From an uncultured Bacilli bacterium (GTDB lineage: Bacteria; Bacillota_I; Bacilli_A; RF39; UBA660): a DNA stretch of 53,006 nucleotides. The translations under genes were made by a program, and so were the position numbers. Positions 1-7,457 of the stretch are shown here, one piece after another (position 1 is the stretch's first letter; each line of letters starts with the position of its first letter). Where the stretch lies: positions 1 to 53,006 of the forward strand of contig CALVOV010000008.1 in the NCBI GenBank assembly GCA_944350385.1, read 5' to 3'. The notes beneath the pieces are model-generated. The model did not search any database, had not been told where the DNA came from, and saw nothing but the letters and a program-made list of their open reading frames with translations.

Positions 1-98
1 TTAGAACAAAAAAATTAACTCAATTATCTTGAATTAATTTCATGTTTTTTTGTTTCACATCATTTACAAATATACAGTTTTGAAGCACACTTATGATG

Positions 99-902
99 TT
101 ACTTATTAAAAAAGTCTCTTTTATTAAATCCAGAAGTCATAAATCTCCAAGCTGCTTTTCCATTAGTTAGCCAATTAATTTTAACATTATTTTTTGTATT
201 ATTAATCATTGAATTAACTAAAAACTCTGCTACTACATCTGGATAATCACCTAAAATATTATATACTTTCTTTGTTCTTTCTGGTAAGTTGATTTTTTCT
301 CCATTACCTAAAGCATTGGTAATAAAATCAGTAATCATAATTCCAGGTGATAATCTTCCTACAATTACACCAGTATCTTTTTCTTCACTTTCTTTAGCAA
401 GAGCAATAGTAAAATGAGTAACTGCTCTTTTACTAGTACCATACATATTTAGACCTAACATCATAGCATCATTAGATCCATATCCTTCAATATTATAAAT
501 AGCACCTTGATGATTTTTCATCATTTCTTTCATTGCTAGTTTAGATCCAATTATAGCTCCTTTTAAATCGATATTTAAGATTAGATTAATCTCTTCTTCA
601 CTTAAATCCCATAATGCTTTATCTGGTTGATTAACACCCGCATTATTAATCCAAATATCTATTTTTTTATATTCTGTAACTGCAAAATTAATTAGTTCCT
701 CTATATCAATACTTTTAGTAACATCACATATATGATAACTTACTTTACCTTCTCCTTTTATATCTAGTAATTCTTCTGCTGCCTTTTTTAAATTTTCCTC
801 TTTTAAATCACTGATAACTACATTGAAATTATTTTTTCTAAAGACTTTAGCCATGCATAGACCTAGTCCTCTTGCACTTCCAGTTATAACAACTGTTTTC
901 AT
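99..902 (-). CDS. SDR family NAD(P)-dependent oxidoreductase
   Basis: A 267-aa short-chain dehydrogenase/reductase with a Rossmann fold. The N-terminus carries the nucleotide-binding TGSARGLG motif (residues 7-14), NNAG lies near residue 86, and the catalytic Tyr-Lys pair is in YGTSK, with a Ser about a dozen residues earlier. The length is normal for a classical SDR. The substrate cannot be read from the sequence. A strong AGGAGG site precedes the ATG. It stands alone: the gene upstream ends in its own terminator (940-970). It is probably cytoplasmic because no signal peptide is visible. Confidence 0.9.
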   Translation of the reverse strand: MKTVVITGSARGLGLCMAKVFRKNNFNVVISDLKEENLKKAAEELLDIKGEGKVSYHICDVTKSIDIEELINFAVTEYKKIDIWINNAGVNQPDKALWDLSEEEINLILNIDLKGAIIGSKLAMKEMMKNHQGAIYNIEGYGSNDAMMLGLNMYGTSKRAVTHFTIALAKESEEKDTGVIVGRLSPGIMITDFITNALGNGEKINLPERTKKVYNILGDYPDVVAEFLVNSMINNTKNNVKINWLTNGKAAWRFMTSGFNKRDFFNK

Positions 903-939
903 TATTATTACCTCCTATTTTACAATTTAATTATATCAC

Positions 940-970
940 AAAAAAAAGAATAGATTTATTGCTATTCTTT
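940..970 (-). terminator. Terminator of the thioredoxin-like gene
   Basis: A perfect 9-bp stem (945-953 with 962-970) is followed on the minus strand by a T run. The stop codon of the upstream gene lies in the stem. Confidence 0.8.
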
Positions 971-1858
971 AATTTTATCAAAATATATATCATAGCTATT
1001 TTGATATTGATCTTTTATTGCTTTAAGAAATTTTTCTTTAGAACTATCATTAAAACCAGAGAAAGATTGCTCTCCAATTATGGTATATGGAACGCCTTTA
1101 ACTTTATCTCCTTTGGCTTTAGAAAATACTTCGAGTATTTTGACATTATCTTCATTAAACCAAGTTTCAAAATCATATAGATTATAATATTTACTATACT
1201 CAGATTCAATACTTTTAAAGAACTTAAATTCTTCTTCACAATGAGGACAGCCATCTCCCCAAAAGAAATAAATATTTACTTTATTATCTTCTCTAATGAC
1301 ATTATCTAATTCAATTTTCGTATCTTGAATATCATCAATACTACTATTTGTACTATTAATTAGATTGTCATTTGATATTTTATTTTCTAATTTAACGTAC
1401 TTAGTGAACCATTTCTCAAAACCTTCACTATTTTCATAATACTCAATATCAGTATCTTTATCAGCTTCTAAATAATCAGTAACTTTTCCTTTTTCAAAAA
1501 TAACAAATGATGGATAATACTTTATTTCTTTTTCTAATGATGTATTAGCTAAATCAGAAAAAGCTATTTTATAAAAATTTATTTTATATTTATTCATAAA
1601 TTCTAATAACACTTCTTCAAAATTATTTGATGTTACGCATAAAGGCTGATAAATAAAAATTCCAAAGCTTTCTTTTTCTTTAAGAAGTTCATTTAATTTT
1701 TGACTATCTATTTCTGTAAATGGATTTTCTGCATTATAATTATCATAATATTTTTCTTCTAATTTAAATGAATTATTATTAAATACTTTTAAAAAGATAA
1801 AACATATTATTATAAATAAACCAATTAAAAATATTAGTAATTTATATTTTTTAGGCAT
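962..1858 (-). CDS. Membrane-anchored double thioredoxin-like protein
   Basis: A 298-aa protein with an N-terminal transmembrane anchor (about residues 6-24) and two thioredoxin-like segments outside the membrane. The second has an active-site CPHC (Cys204, Cys207) and a cis-Pro region GVPYTI, so it is probably redox active. The first keeps a single Cys74 (YQPLC) and is probably not a dithiol site. It overlaps the stop codon of the rhodanese gene upstream by one base (TAATG), so the two are translationally coupled. The pair probably handles thiols or disulfides outside the membrane. The direction (oxidase or reductase) is not visible. Confidence 0.75.
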   Translation of the reverse strand: MPKKYKLLIFLIGLFIIICFIFLKVFNNNSFKLEEKYYDNYNAENPFTEIDSQKLNELLKEKESFGIFIYQPLCVTSNNFEEVLLEFMNKYKINFYKIAFSDLANTSLEKEIKYYPSFVIFEKGKVTDYLEADKDTDIEYYENSEGFEKWFTKYVKLENKISNDNLINSTNSSIDDIQDTKIELDNVIREDNKVNIYFFWGDGCPHCEEEFKFFKSIESEYSKYYNLYDFETWFNEDNVKILEVFSKAKGDKVKGVPYTIIGEQSFSGFNDSSKEKFLKAIKDQYQNSYDIYFDKIKE

Positions 1859-2538
1859 TATTTTTTCCTCAAATTATTAAAGTCTATATCATGATAACTT
1901 ATTTTCCAAAAATCGTAGTAATCTTTTTCATTAATAGTTCTTTTAACCTCTACATTATGACTACCTTTATAAGACCAGTAACCACCTACATTATATATTT
2001 TATTAGCATCCCATCCTAGTGATACTAACATATTTTTAGTCATACCAGCATAGCCACCGCCACCGCACATTAGAAAAATATTCTTATCTTTAGGAAATAG
2101 ATATTTTAATATGTCTAATGATTCTTCGTAATTTGCGACATATTCACCATTTTTTTCAGTAAATAAAGTTGTTCCAGTGTAAGTATCGCCTACTTCTTCT
2201 GGTAAACCAGTTACATTTACTAAATATGGATATGGTACTACTTCAAATCCTTCAACAAATCCTGATAAATAGGCATCTCCACCAATAGCCGCATAGTTTC
2301 CCGGATCTATTAACATTCGCATATCACGATATACACTATCACTTCTTCCTAGATAATTATCAATAGTACTCTCATTAATATTTTTATCTATTCCAAATTG
2401 TTCTCCTCTAATCCCCTCTGAAATTTCTGGTTTAGGTAATTTTTCTAATGTACTATTATTACTATTTATTGAAACTATTAACAAAATAACAATAATAATA
2501 ACTAAACCAGCTATAATACTTAAATATTTTTTATTCAT
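1858..2538 (-). CDS. Membrane-anchored rhodanese-like protein
   Basis: A 226-aa protein with one N-terminal transmembrane helix (about residues 5-24, no lipobox Cys) and an extracellular rhodanese-like domain. Its active-site loop is CGGGGYAG, after which comes a helix and a VGGYWSY segment as in rhodanese folds. The active Cys is present, so sulfur transfer or persulfide chemistry is possible. I place the start at the ATG at 2538, eight codons into the longest frame, because GGAGGG (2546-2551) sits seven bases before it. It forms an operon with the thioredoxin-like gene. Confidence 0.7.
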   Translation of the reverse strand: MNKKYLSIIAGLVIIIVILLIVSINSNNSTLEKLPKPEISEGIRGEQFGIDKNINESTIDNYLGRSDSVYRDMRMLIDPGNYAAIGGDAYLSGFVEGFEVVPYPYLVNVTGLPEEVGDTYTGTTLFTEKNGEYVANYEESLDILKYLFPKDKNIFLMCGGGGYAGMTKNMLVSLGWDANKIYNVGGYWSYKGSHNVEVKRTINEKDYYDFWKISYHDIDFNNLRKK

Positions 2539-2557
2539 ATAACTTCCCTCCAAGAAC

Positions 2558-2587
2558 ATTTTATCTAAAAATAGTTTACTTATTCAA
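2558..2587 (-). promoter_or_regulatory. Promoter of the rhodanese/thioredoxin operon
   Basis: TTGAAT (2582-2587) and TAAAAT (2558-2563), spacing 18. It lies between the terminator of the preceding gene and the SD site. Confidence 0.5.
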
Positions 2588-2600
2588 TAAAGAAGAAGTT

Positions 2601-2627
2601 GAAAAAACTCAACATTTAGTTGAGTTT
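2601..2627 (-). terminator. Terminator of the HTH regulator gene
   Basis: A perfect 9-bp stem (2605-2613 with 2619-2627) with a 5-base loop, followed by T residues on the minus strand. Confidence 0.85.
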
Positions 2628-2634
2628 ATATTTA

Positions 2635-3345
2635 TTATTTAATTGGACATTTATCATCTAACTTTAGAGGAATATCATAAGTTATTACTTTATTTTCTTT
2701 ATCAGTTGCTAAAATCTTTAGATTTAAAGTATTATCTTGATAATTTTTACAAGAATTTTCATAATCATCAATAGTAAAAGTTACTTCTTGTAAAAAATCT
2801 TCTAACTTAATTTCTTTATCTCCATTATATTTATATGAACTAATCCTTTTAGCAGTATCATTACTATATTCATATAACACACATTCAATATCTTTATAAT
2901 TAGTAATGTCATTTCCACCACAATACTTTATATTACTTATGTATATAGCAGACTTATTTTTATTGTAAGCAATATTTCCAGAAATATTAAAATTAGTACA
3001 ATTACTTGATAATGTTTTAAATGAAAAATCATTATTTCTACTTAAGAAAAAAATTACTAATAATATTAATAGTATAAAACTAATTATAGAAAATATAAAA
3101 ATCATTTTATTATTACTTTTTTTATTATTTTCATTTTTAAATTCACCATCAAATAACTCATCTAAGCTAATATTAAAATCTTTACTCATCTGTCTAATTA
3201 AATAAGTATCAGGCATATTTTTACCATTTTCCCATTTAGAAACAGCCTGATATGTAACGTTATATTTATCAGCTAATTGCTTTTGAGTTAAATTATTTTT
3301 CTTTCTTATTTCTTTTATAAATTTTCCAAACTTTTGTTGATTCAT
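2635..3345 (-). CDS. XRE-family HTH regulator with membrane-anchored C-terminal domain
   Basis: A 236-aa protein. Residues 8-62 form a Cro/CI-type helix-turn-helix (LTQKQLADKYNVTYQAVSKWE). A transmembrane helix follows at about residues 80-102, then a 130-residue tail that should be extracytoplasmic and contains several Cys. The layout suggests a one-component membrane regulator, sensing outside and binding DNA inside. The target is unknown; candidates are itself and the neighbouring envelope genes. The SD is GGAAGTGA. A near-palindrome lies directly upstream of it (3358-3369). Confidence 0.8.
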   Translation of the reverse strand: MNQQKFGKFIKEIRKKNNLTQKQLADKYNVTYQAVSKWENGKNMPDTYLIRQMSKDFNISLDELFDGEFKNENNKKSNNKMIFIFSIISFILLILLVIFFLSRNNDFSFKTLSSNCTNFNISGNIAYNKNKSAIYISNIKYCGGNDITNYKDIECVLYEYSNDTAKRISSYKYNGDKEIKLEDFLQEVTFTIDDYENSCKNYQDNTLNLKILATDKENKVITYDIPLKLDDKCPIK

Positions 3346-3357
3346 ACTTCACTTCCA

Positions 3358-3369
3358 AATCATGTGATT
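3358..3369. promoter_or_regulatory. Possible operator of the HTH gene
   Basis: AATCATGTGATT is a near-perfect palindrome between the likely -10 (TATAAT on the minus strand, 3401-3406) and the SD of the XRE-family gene. Autorepression is typical for such regulators, but this site is inferred from symmetry only. Confidence 0.3.
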
Positions 3370-3453
3370 AAATTCTTTTATTATTTGAATTTTCATAAAT
3401 ATTATATCATTTTTTTCTAAAAAATAGTATTATATTGAATAGGAGATGATTGG

Positions 3454-4752
3454 ATGAAGTTAATCGAAAATTTATCAAAAGAAAAATATGAAGATTTTTG
3501 CATGGAACATATAGAAAATTCTCATTTTCTTCATTCCTATGTTTGGGGACAATTTCAACAAAAAGAGCGTCATGTTAAAGCACATTATATAGGATATGAA
3601 GATGATGAAAATAGATTAATTGCTGTTGCTTTGTTATTAGAAAGGCCACTAATTTTAGGATATACTTATTTTTATTCACCTAGAGGTTTTGTTATTGATT
3701 ATCAAAATAAAGAATTACTTAAAAGTTTTACTATAGAACTTAAAAATTTTGCTAAAAAATACAAAGCACTTTTTATAAAAATTGATCCTGATATTAAACT
3801 TCATCCATTAGATATAGATGGTAATATCATTAAAGATCAACCTAATAATGAAAAATTAGTTACTTATCTTAAATCATTAGGATATAAACATTTAGGTTTT
3901 AATAAAAATTTTGAAAATAATCAACCTAGGTATACTTTTCGTTTAAGTCTAAAACCAACTATTGAAGAAATTACAAAAAATTTTCATCCTACTACAAGAA
4001 AAATAATCAATAAGGGTAATCCTTATAATTTGATATTAATAAAGAATGATATCAATACTATTGATGATTTTTTTGAAACTATGTGTCAGACTGCTGATCG
4101 TGAAAATATAGTTAATCATTCATATGATTATTATAAAAATTATTATAAAGAACTCCATAAAGAAAATATGAGTGATTTATATGTTGTTAAAGTGGATGTT
4201 GATAAATTAAAAAAAACTTATGAAGAAAAGATTAATAATATAGAAAAAAATATCAATAAGATGAATGATGAAAAACATAAAAATAATGAGAAGAATAATA
4301 ATAAAAAACAAGAGTTCATTAATCAATTAACTAAAGCTAAAAAAGAATATGATGTAATTAAAGAAGTTAAAGAAAAAGAACTAGTATTATCTGCTATTTT
4401 AACAGCAAAATATGGTAATAAAGTTTGGACATTACATGGTGGTAATAATAGTCTTTTAAGAGAGTTAAATGCTAATTATTTTATATACTATGAAATAATT
4501 AAAGATGCTAAAAAAGAAGGTTATGAAATTATAGATTTCTTTGGTACTACTGGTAATCCAGTTAAAGAAAATCCTGTTTATGGTATTCATTTATTTAAAA
4601 AAAGACTTGGTGGAGAATATTTAGAGTTTATTGGTGAGTTTGATTTAATTATTAATAAACCAATATATTATCTATATAAGTTATTAGTTCCCTTAAAATA
4701 TAAGTTATATAAAATAGTTTACCAGTATAAAAGAAAAAAAGAGAAAAATTAA
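3454..4752 (+). CDS. FemA/FemB/MurM-like aminoacyltransferase (FemX type)
   Basis: A 432-aa member of the Fem family, which uses aminoacyl-tRNA to build the peptide bridge of lipid II peptidoglycan. Two GNAT-like halves are visible. The second contains the family-typical WTLHGG and DFFGTTG segments. A Lys/Glu/Asn-rich coiled-coil arm is inserted at about residues 248-315, as expected for tRNA contact. The length is normal. SD AGGAG precedes the ATG. The amino acid added cannot be read from the sequence. It is one of the few plus-strand genes and ends convergently, one base from the next gene. Confidence 0.9.
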   Translation: MKLIENLSKEKYEDFCMEHIENSHFLHSYVWGQFQQKERHVKAHYIGYEDDENRLIAVALLLERPLILGYTYFYSPRGFVIDYQNKELLKSFTIELKNFAKKYKALFIKIDPDIKLHPLDIDGNIIKDQPNNEKLVTYLKSLGYKHLGFNKNFENNQPRYTFRLSLKPTIEEITKNFHPTTRKIINKGNPYNLILIKNDINTIDDFFETMCQTADRENIVNHSYDYYKNYYKELHKENMSDLYVVKVDVDKLKKTYEEKINNIEKNINKMNDEKHKNNEKNNNKKQEFINQLTKAKKEYDVIKEVKEKELVLSAILTAKYGNKVWTLHGGNNSLLRELNANYFIYYEIIKDAKKEGYEIIDFFGTTGNPVKENPVYGIHLFKKRLGGEYLEFIGEFDLIINKPIYYLYKLLVPLKYKLYKIVYQYKRKKEKN

Positions 4753-4772
4753 ATTAAATTTTCTCTTTTTTC
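4736..4772. terminator. Shared bidirectional terminator
   Basis: AAAAAGAGAAAA on one side pairs with TTTTCTCTTTTTT on the other, around a short AT loop that contains both stop codons. It serves the convergent fem gene and the small gene on the minus strand. Confidence 0.75.
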
Positions 4773-5002
4773 ATTTCATGATATAAAATATCTTTCAACA
4801 CTAATATAGCATCTACTTCACTATAATTATATGTTAATTTTAAGTCTTCTAATAACTTTCTTAATTGAGTAGAATATTTAGGAATATCTACTTCTTTTTG
4901 ATATGTTTTTAATATTGGGTATTTTGTACTCCAAGCTTTTGTCCAATTTACTTTGTCTTGATTCTTTTCTGTTGTTTTTTTTATTATTTTTTCTATTTCC
5001 AT
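4754..5002 (-). CDS. Small hypothetical protein in the ABC exporter operon
   Basis: An 82-aa soluble, charged protein that I do not recognise. It has no signal peptide or membrane segment. Its centre (residues 45-75) is predicted mostly helical with alternating Leu. It begins eight bases after the ABC permease stop, with AGGAG at good spacing, so it is the last gene of that operon. Its stop lies inside the shared terminator. It may be an accessory of the exporter, or unrelated. Confidence 0.7.
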   Translation of the reverse strand: MEIEKIIKKTTEKNQDKVNWTKAWSTKYPILKTYQKEVDIPKYSTQLRKLLEDLKLTYNYSEVDAILVLKDILYHEMKKEKI

Positions 5003-5010
5003 AAAACTCC

Positions 5011-6159
5011 TTATTTTGCAAATAATACTTTTTCTGATTTGTATTGTTTAATTATATATATAAATACGATACTTATATAAATTATAGAAGATATTATCAT
5101 TAATGAAATATTTAATATATCTATTTTGCCACTATTAATATCTGTAAATATTACAGTAAAATTTAAAAATGGAATAATAGATAATAATGGGGTTGTTGTC
5201 GTTTGAAGCATGAAAGCTATCATACTTGGGAAAAAAGAAATAAATGTTAAAGGTGTTAAAGCACTTTGAGCTTCTTTAAATGTTTTTGAAGTACTAGCAA
5301 TAGCAATACATAAGCCACTAATAAACAATGAATAAGCAATTATTACTATAACTGCAAATAATATACTAAGTGGAGAATATAATACGTTGACTCCCTCATA
5401 AATACTGAACATATCTTTAACTATAAATAAAGAACTAATAGCTAAAATTAAACTAACAAGACCTGTTATTATGGAAGAAATACTTACTCCTAAGAATTTA
5501 CCAATTATAATATCTCTACTTTTAATTGGAAAAGTAAGTAATGTTTCTAAAGTACCTCTTTCTCTTTCACCTGCTGTTGTATCTGTTGCAGGATAAGTTG
5601 CTGATACAGTAATAGCCATTATTATAAAAAGAAAAGCATAATTTTTTATATAATCAGCATAAAAATTATCTTGCTCTATTAAGTTTTGTTCTACAGAAAT
5701 TATATTTAGTACTTTATCTGAATCAATATTATTAGATTCTAAATAAGTTTGTTGGAGATATTCTTTATAAGTATTAAAATAAATATCCATTAAATTTGCT
5801 GCATAGACACTATTATCAGAACCATCAGTATTTATAGTATACTTATTATCTTCTTTAGTAATATATATATTGATATTACCAGCAGTATACTCTTCTTTTA
5901 CTTCTTCTATGGTTCCAGTGACTACTTTTATTTTCATCTCTTTTGCTAAAAGTTTTTCTGTATCAGATAATTCATAAGCAAAACCAATTCTATTGTACTC
6001 GTTAACATCTTTATCTAATTCAGATTCAAATAAAGCAGAAATACCTATTACTACTAGAGGAATAAAAATAGGTATTATGAGCATCATTACTAAAGATTTT
6101 TTATCTCTAAATAATTCTCTTATTTCTTTTTTCAAAATATTTAATAAATTATTCGGCAT
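5011..6159 (-). CDS. ABC-2 type exporter permease (NatB-like)
   Basis: A 382-aa permease with one N-terminal transmembrane helix, a large extracytoplasmic domain (about residues 45-170) and five or six further helices, the layout of NatB/YhaP-type ABC-2 permeases. The cytoplasmic segment GERERGTLETLLTFP is characteristic of the family. I place the start at the ATG at 6159. The longer frame begins with a GTG that is part of the GGAGG SD site. It overlaps the end of the ATPase gene by 11 bases, so the two are coupled. The substrate (Na+, drug or peptide) is unknown. Confidence 0.85.
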   Translation of the reverse strand: MPNNLLNILKKEIRELFRDKKSLVMMLIIPIFIPLVVIGISALFESELDKDVNEYNRIGFAYELSDTEKLLAKEMKIKVVTGTIEEVKEEYTAGNINIYITKEDNKYTINTDGSDNSVYAANLMDIYFNTYKEYLQQTYLESNNIDSDKVLNIISVEQNLIEQDNFYADYIKNYAFLFIIMAITVSATYPATDTTAGERERGTLETLLTFPIKSRDIIIGKFLGVSISSIITGLVSLILAISSLFIVKDMFSIYEGVNVLYSPLSILFAVIVIIAYSLFISGLCIAIASTSKTFKEAQSALTPLTFISFFPSMIAFMLQTTTTPLLSIIPFLNFTVIFTDINSGKIDILNISLMIISSIIYISIVFIYIIKQYKSEKVLFAK

Positions 6160-6907
6160 TTGAAGCACCTCCTATAAGTTCAAAAAAAGCATCCCTCAAG
6201 TTAGTAGTTTTAGTTTTATCTCTTATTTTCTTAGGAGTATCAGTAGTTATTATTTTACCCTTATTTATCATAATAACTTTATTACAAATGTTTTCAGCTT
6301 CTTCCATATAATGAGTTGAGTAAATAATAGTTTTTCCATTATCTCTTTCTTTTTTAATAAAATCTAAAATAATTTGACTAGAGATAATATCTAAACCAGT
6401 TGTTGCTTCATCTAAAATATAATACTTTGGATCATGAACTAAACATCTTGCTAAATTAACTCTTTGAGTTTGACCAGTAGATAAATTAGCTATTTTATTA
6501 TATAAAAAATTATCCATATCTAATATTTTAGATATTTCTTTTATTCTACTATCTATTTTATTTTTATCTACTCCATAAATATCACAACACATTTTTAATA
6601 ATTCATAAGAAGATAAAGTATCATATAACTTCGTATTACCAGATAAATAGGCTATCTGTTTTTTTATTTCAATTTCATTATTCTTATAATTTAATTTATC
6701 AAAACTTATCTGACCAGAAGTAGGTTCTAATATACCAGCAAGCATTCTTAATAAAGTAGTTTTTCCTGCACCATTAGGACCTAAAATACCAATTATTTCT
6801 CCACTATTAGCTTCAAAAGAAATATCTTCATCAGCATAAAATTCTTCTTTTTCTCGTTTATTTTTATTTCTAGTAAATTTCTTAGTAACATGTTCAACTT
6901 TAATCAT
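6149..6907 (-). CDS. ABC transporter ATP-binding protein (NatA-like)
   Basis: A 252-aa ABC ATPase. Walker A is GPNGAGKTT (near residue 43), the signature is LSTGQTQRVNLA, Walker B is YILDEATTGLD, and a switch His lies in STHYMEEAE. It drives the permease encoded directly downstream. It also overlaps the preceding Pro-tRNA editing gene by four bases (ATGA). The family resembles NatA and multidrug or lantibiotic exporters; no immunity or bacteriocin gene is nearby to narrow the role. Confidence 0.9.
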   Translation of the reverse strand: MIKVEHVTKKFTRNKNKREKEEFYADEDISFEANSGEIIGILGPNGAGKTTLLRMLAGILEPTSGQISFDKLNYKNNEIEIKKQIAYLSGNTKLYDTLSSYELLKMCCDIYGVDKNKIDSRIKEISKILDMDNFLYNKIANLSTGQTQRVNLARCLVHDPKYYILDEATTGLDIISSQIILDFIKKERDNGKTIIYSTHYMEEAENICNKVIMINKGKIITTDTPKKIRDKTKTTNLRDAFFELIGGASNAE

Positions 6908-7383
6908 AATACATTTCCTTTCATTAAAATATATTGGTGATTTTCATACTCTATTAATTTAATTAAATCAGCAAAATCAATAGAAATAGTTTTAGTATTT
7001 ATATTAGGGTGTACTAATATCTTATTATTCTTTAAATATTCATCTAATACTACAATAACTTTATTATTATGATCATTTATAATACTTAAAGGTGTAACAC
7101 TACCAGGTTCTAAAGAAAGAATTTCTTTTAATTCTTCTTTACTTGCGAAAGATAAGTGTTTTGAATTAGTAATTTTCTCTACCTCTTTAATATTAACTCT
7201 TTTATTTTCTTCAATAGTTACAAGAAAATATTTACCCTTTTTATCTGTTAAGAAAAGATTCTTACAACCTATTCCATCTAAATCAATATTCATTTCTTGA
7301 ATTTGTTCTACAGTATAAGCAGCTTGATGCTCTACTTCTTGATATTTAATATTTAGTTTATTTAATATCTCATATATATTCAT
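6904..7383 (-). CDS. Prolyl-tRNA editing protein (YbaK/ProX family)
   Basis: A 159-aa single-domain protein of the YbaK/ProXp family, which hydrolyses mischarged Ala-tRNA(Pro) or related species in trans. The family motif GSVTPLSIIND is clear, and the catalytic Lys region KNLFLTDKKGKYFL is present. The length matches free-standing ProXp-ala/PrdX proteins. It is the first gene of the operon with the ABC exporter, which looks like simple co-transcription rather than a functional link. Confidence 0.85.
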   Translation of the reverse strand: MNIYEILNKLNIKYQEVEHQAAYTVEQIQEMNIDLDGIGCKNLFLTDKKGKYFLVTIEENKRVNIKEVEKITNSKHLSFASKEELKEILSLEPGSVTPLSIINDHNNKVIVVLDEYLKNNKILVHPNINTKTISIDFADLIKLIEYENHQYILMKGNVL

Positions 7384-7417
7384 TTAATCAACCACTTTCA
7401 AAAGTAATGTTTTTTTT

Positions 7418-7423
7418 AGTATA
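7418..7423 (-). promoter_or_regulatory. -10 element of the ProX/ABC operon
   Basis: Extended -10 TGTTATACT on the minus strand, just after the P-type ATPase terminator. No good -35 is seen. Confidence 0.45.
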
Positions 7424-7425
7424 AC

Positions 7426-7457
7426 ATAAAAAAAGATAATTATTTCTAATTATCTTT
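7426..7457 (-). terminator. Terminator of the P-type ATPase gene
   Basis: A perfect 11-bp stem (7432-7442 with 7447-7457) and a 4-base loop that overlaps the stop codon, followed by a T run on the minus strand. Confidence 0.85.

Noticed and set aside
959..1180. Plus-strand reading frame over the thioredoxin-like gene
   Set aside because: It is antisense to a clear gene with CPHC motif, with no SD or family match.
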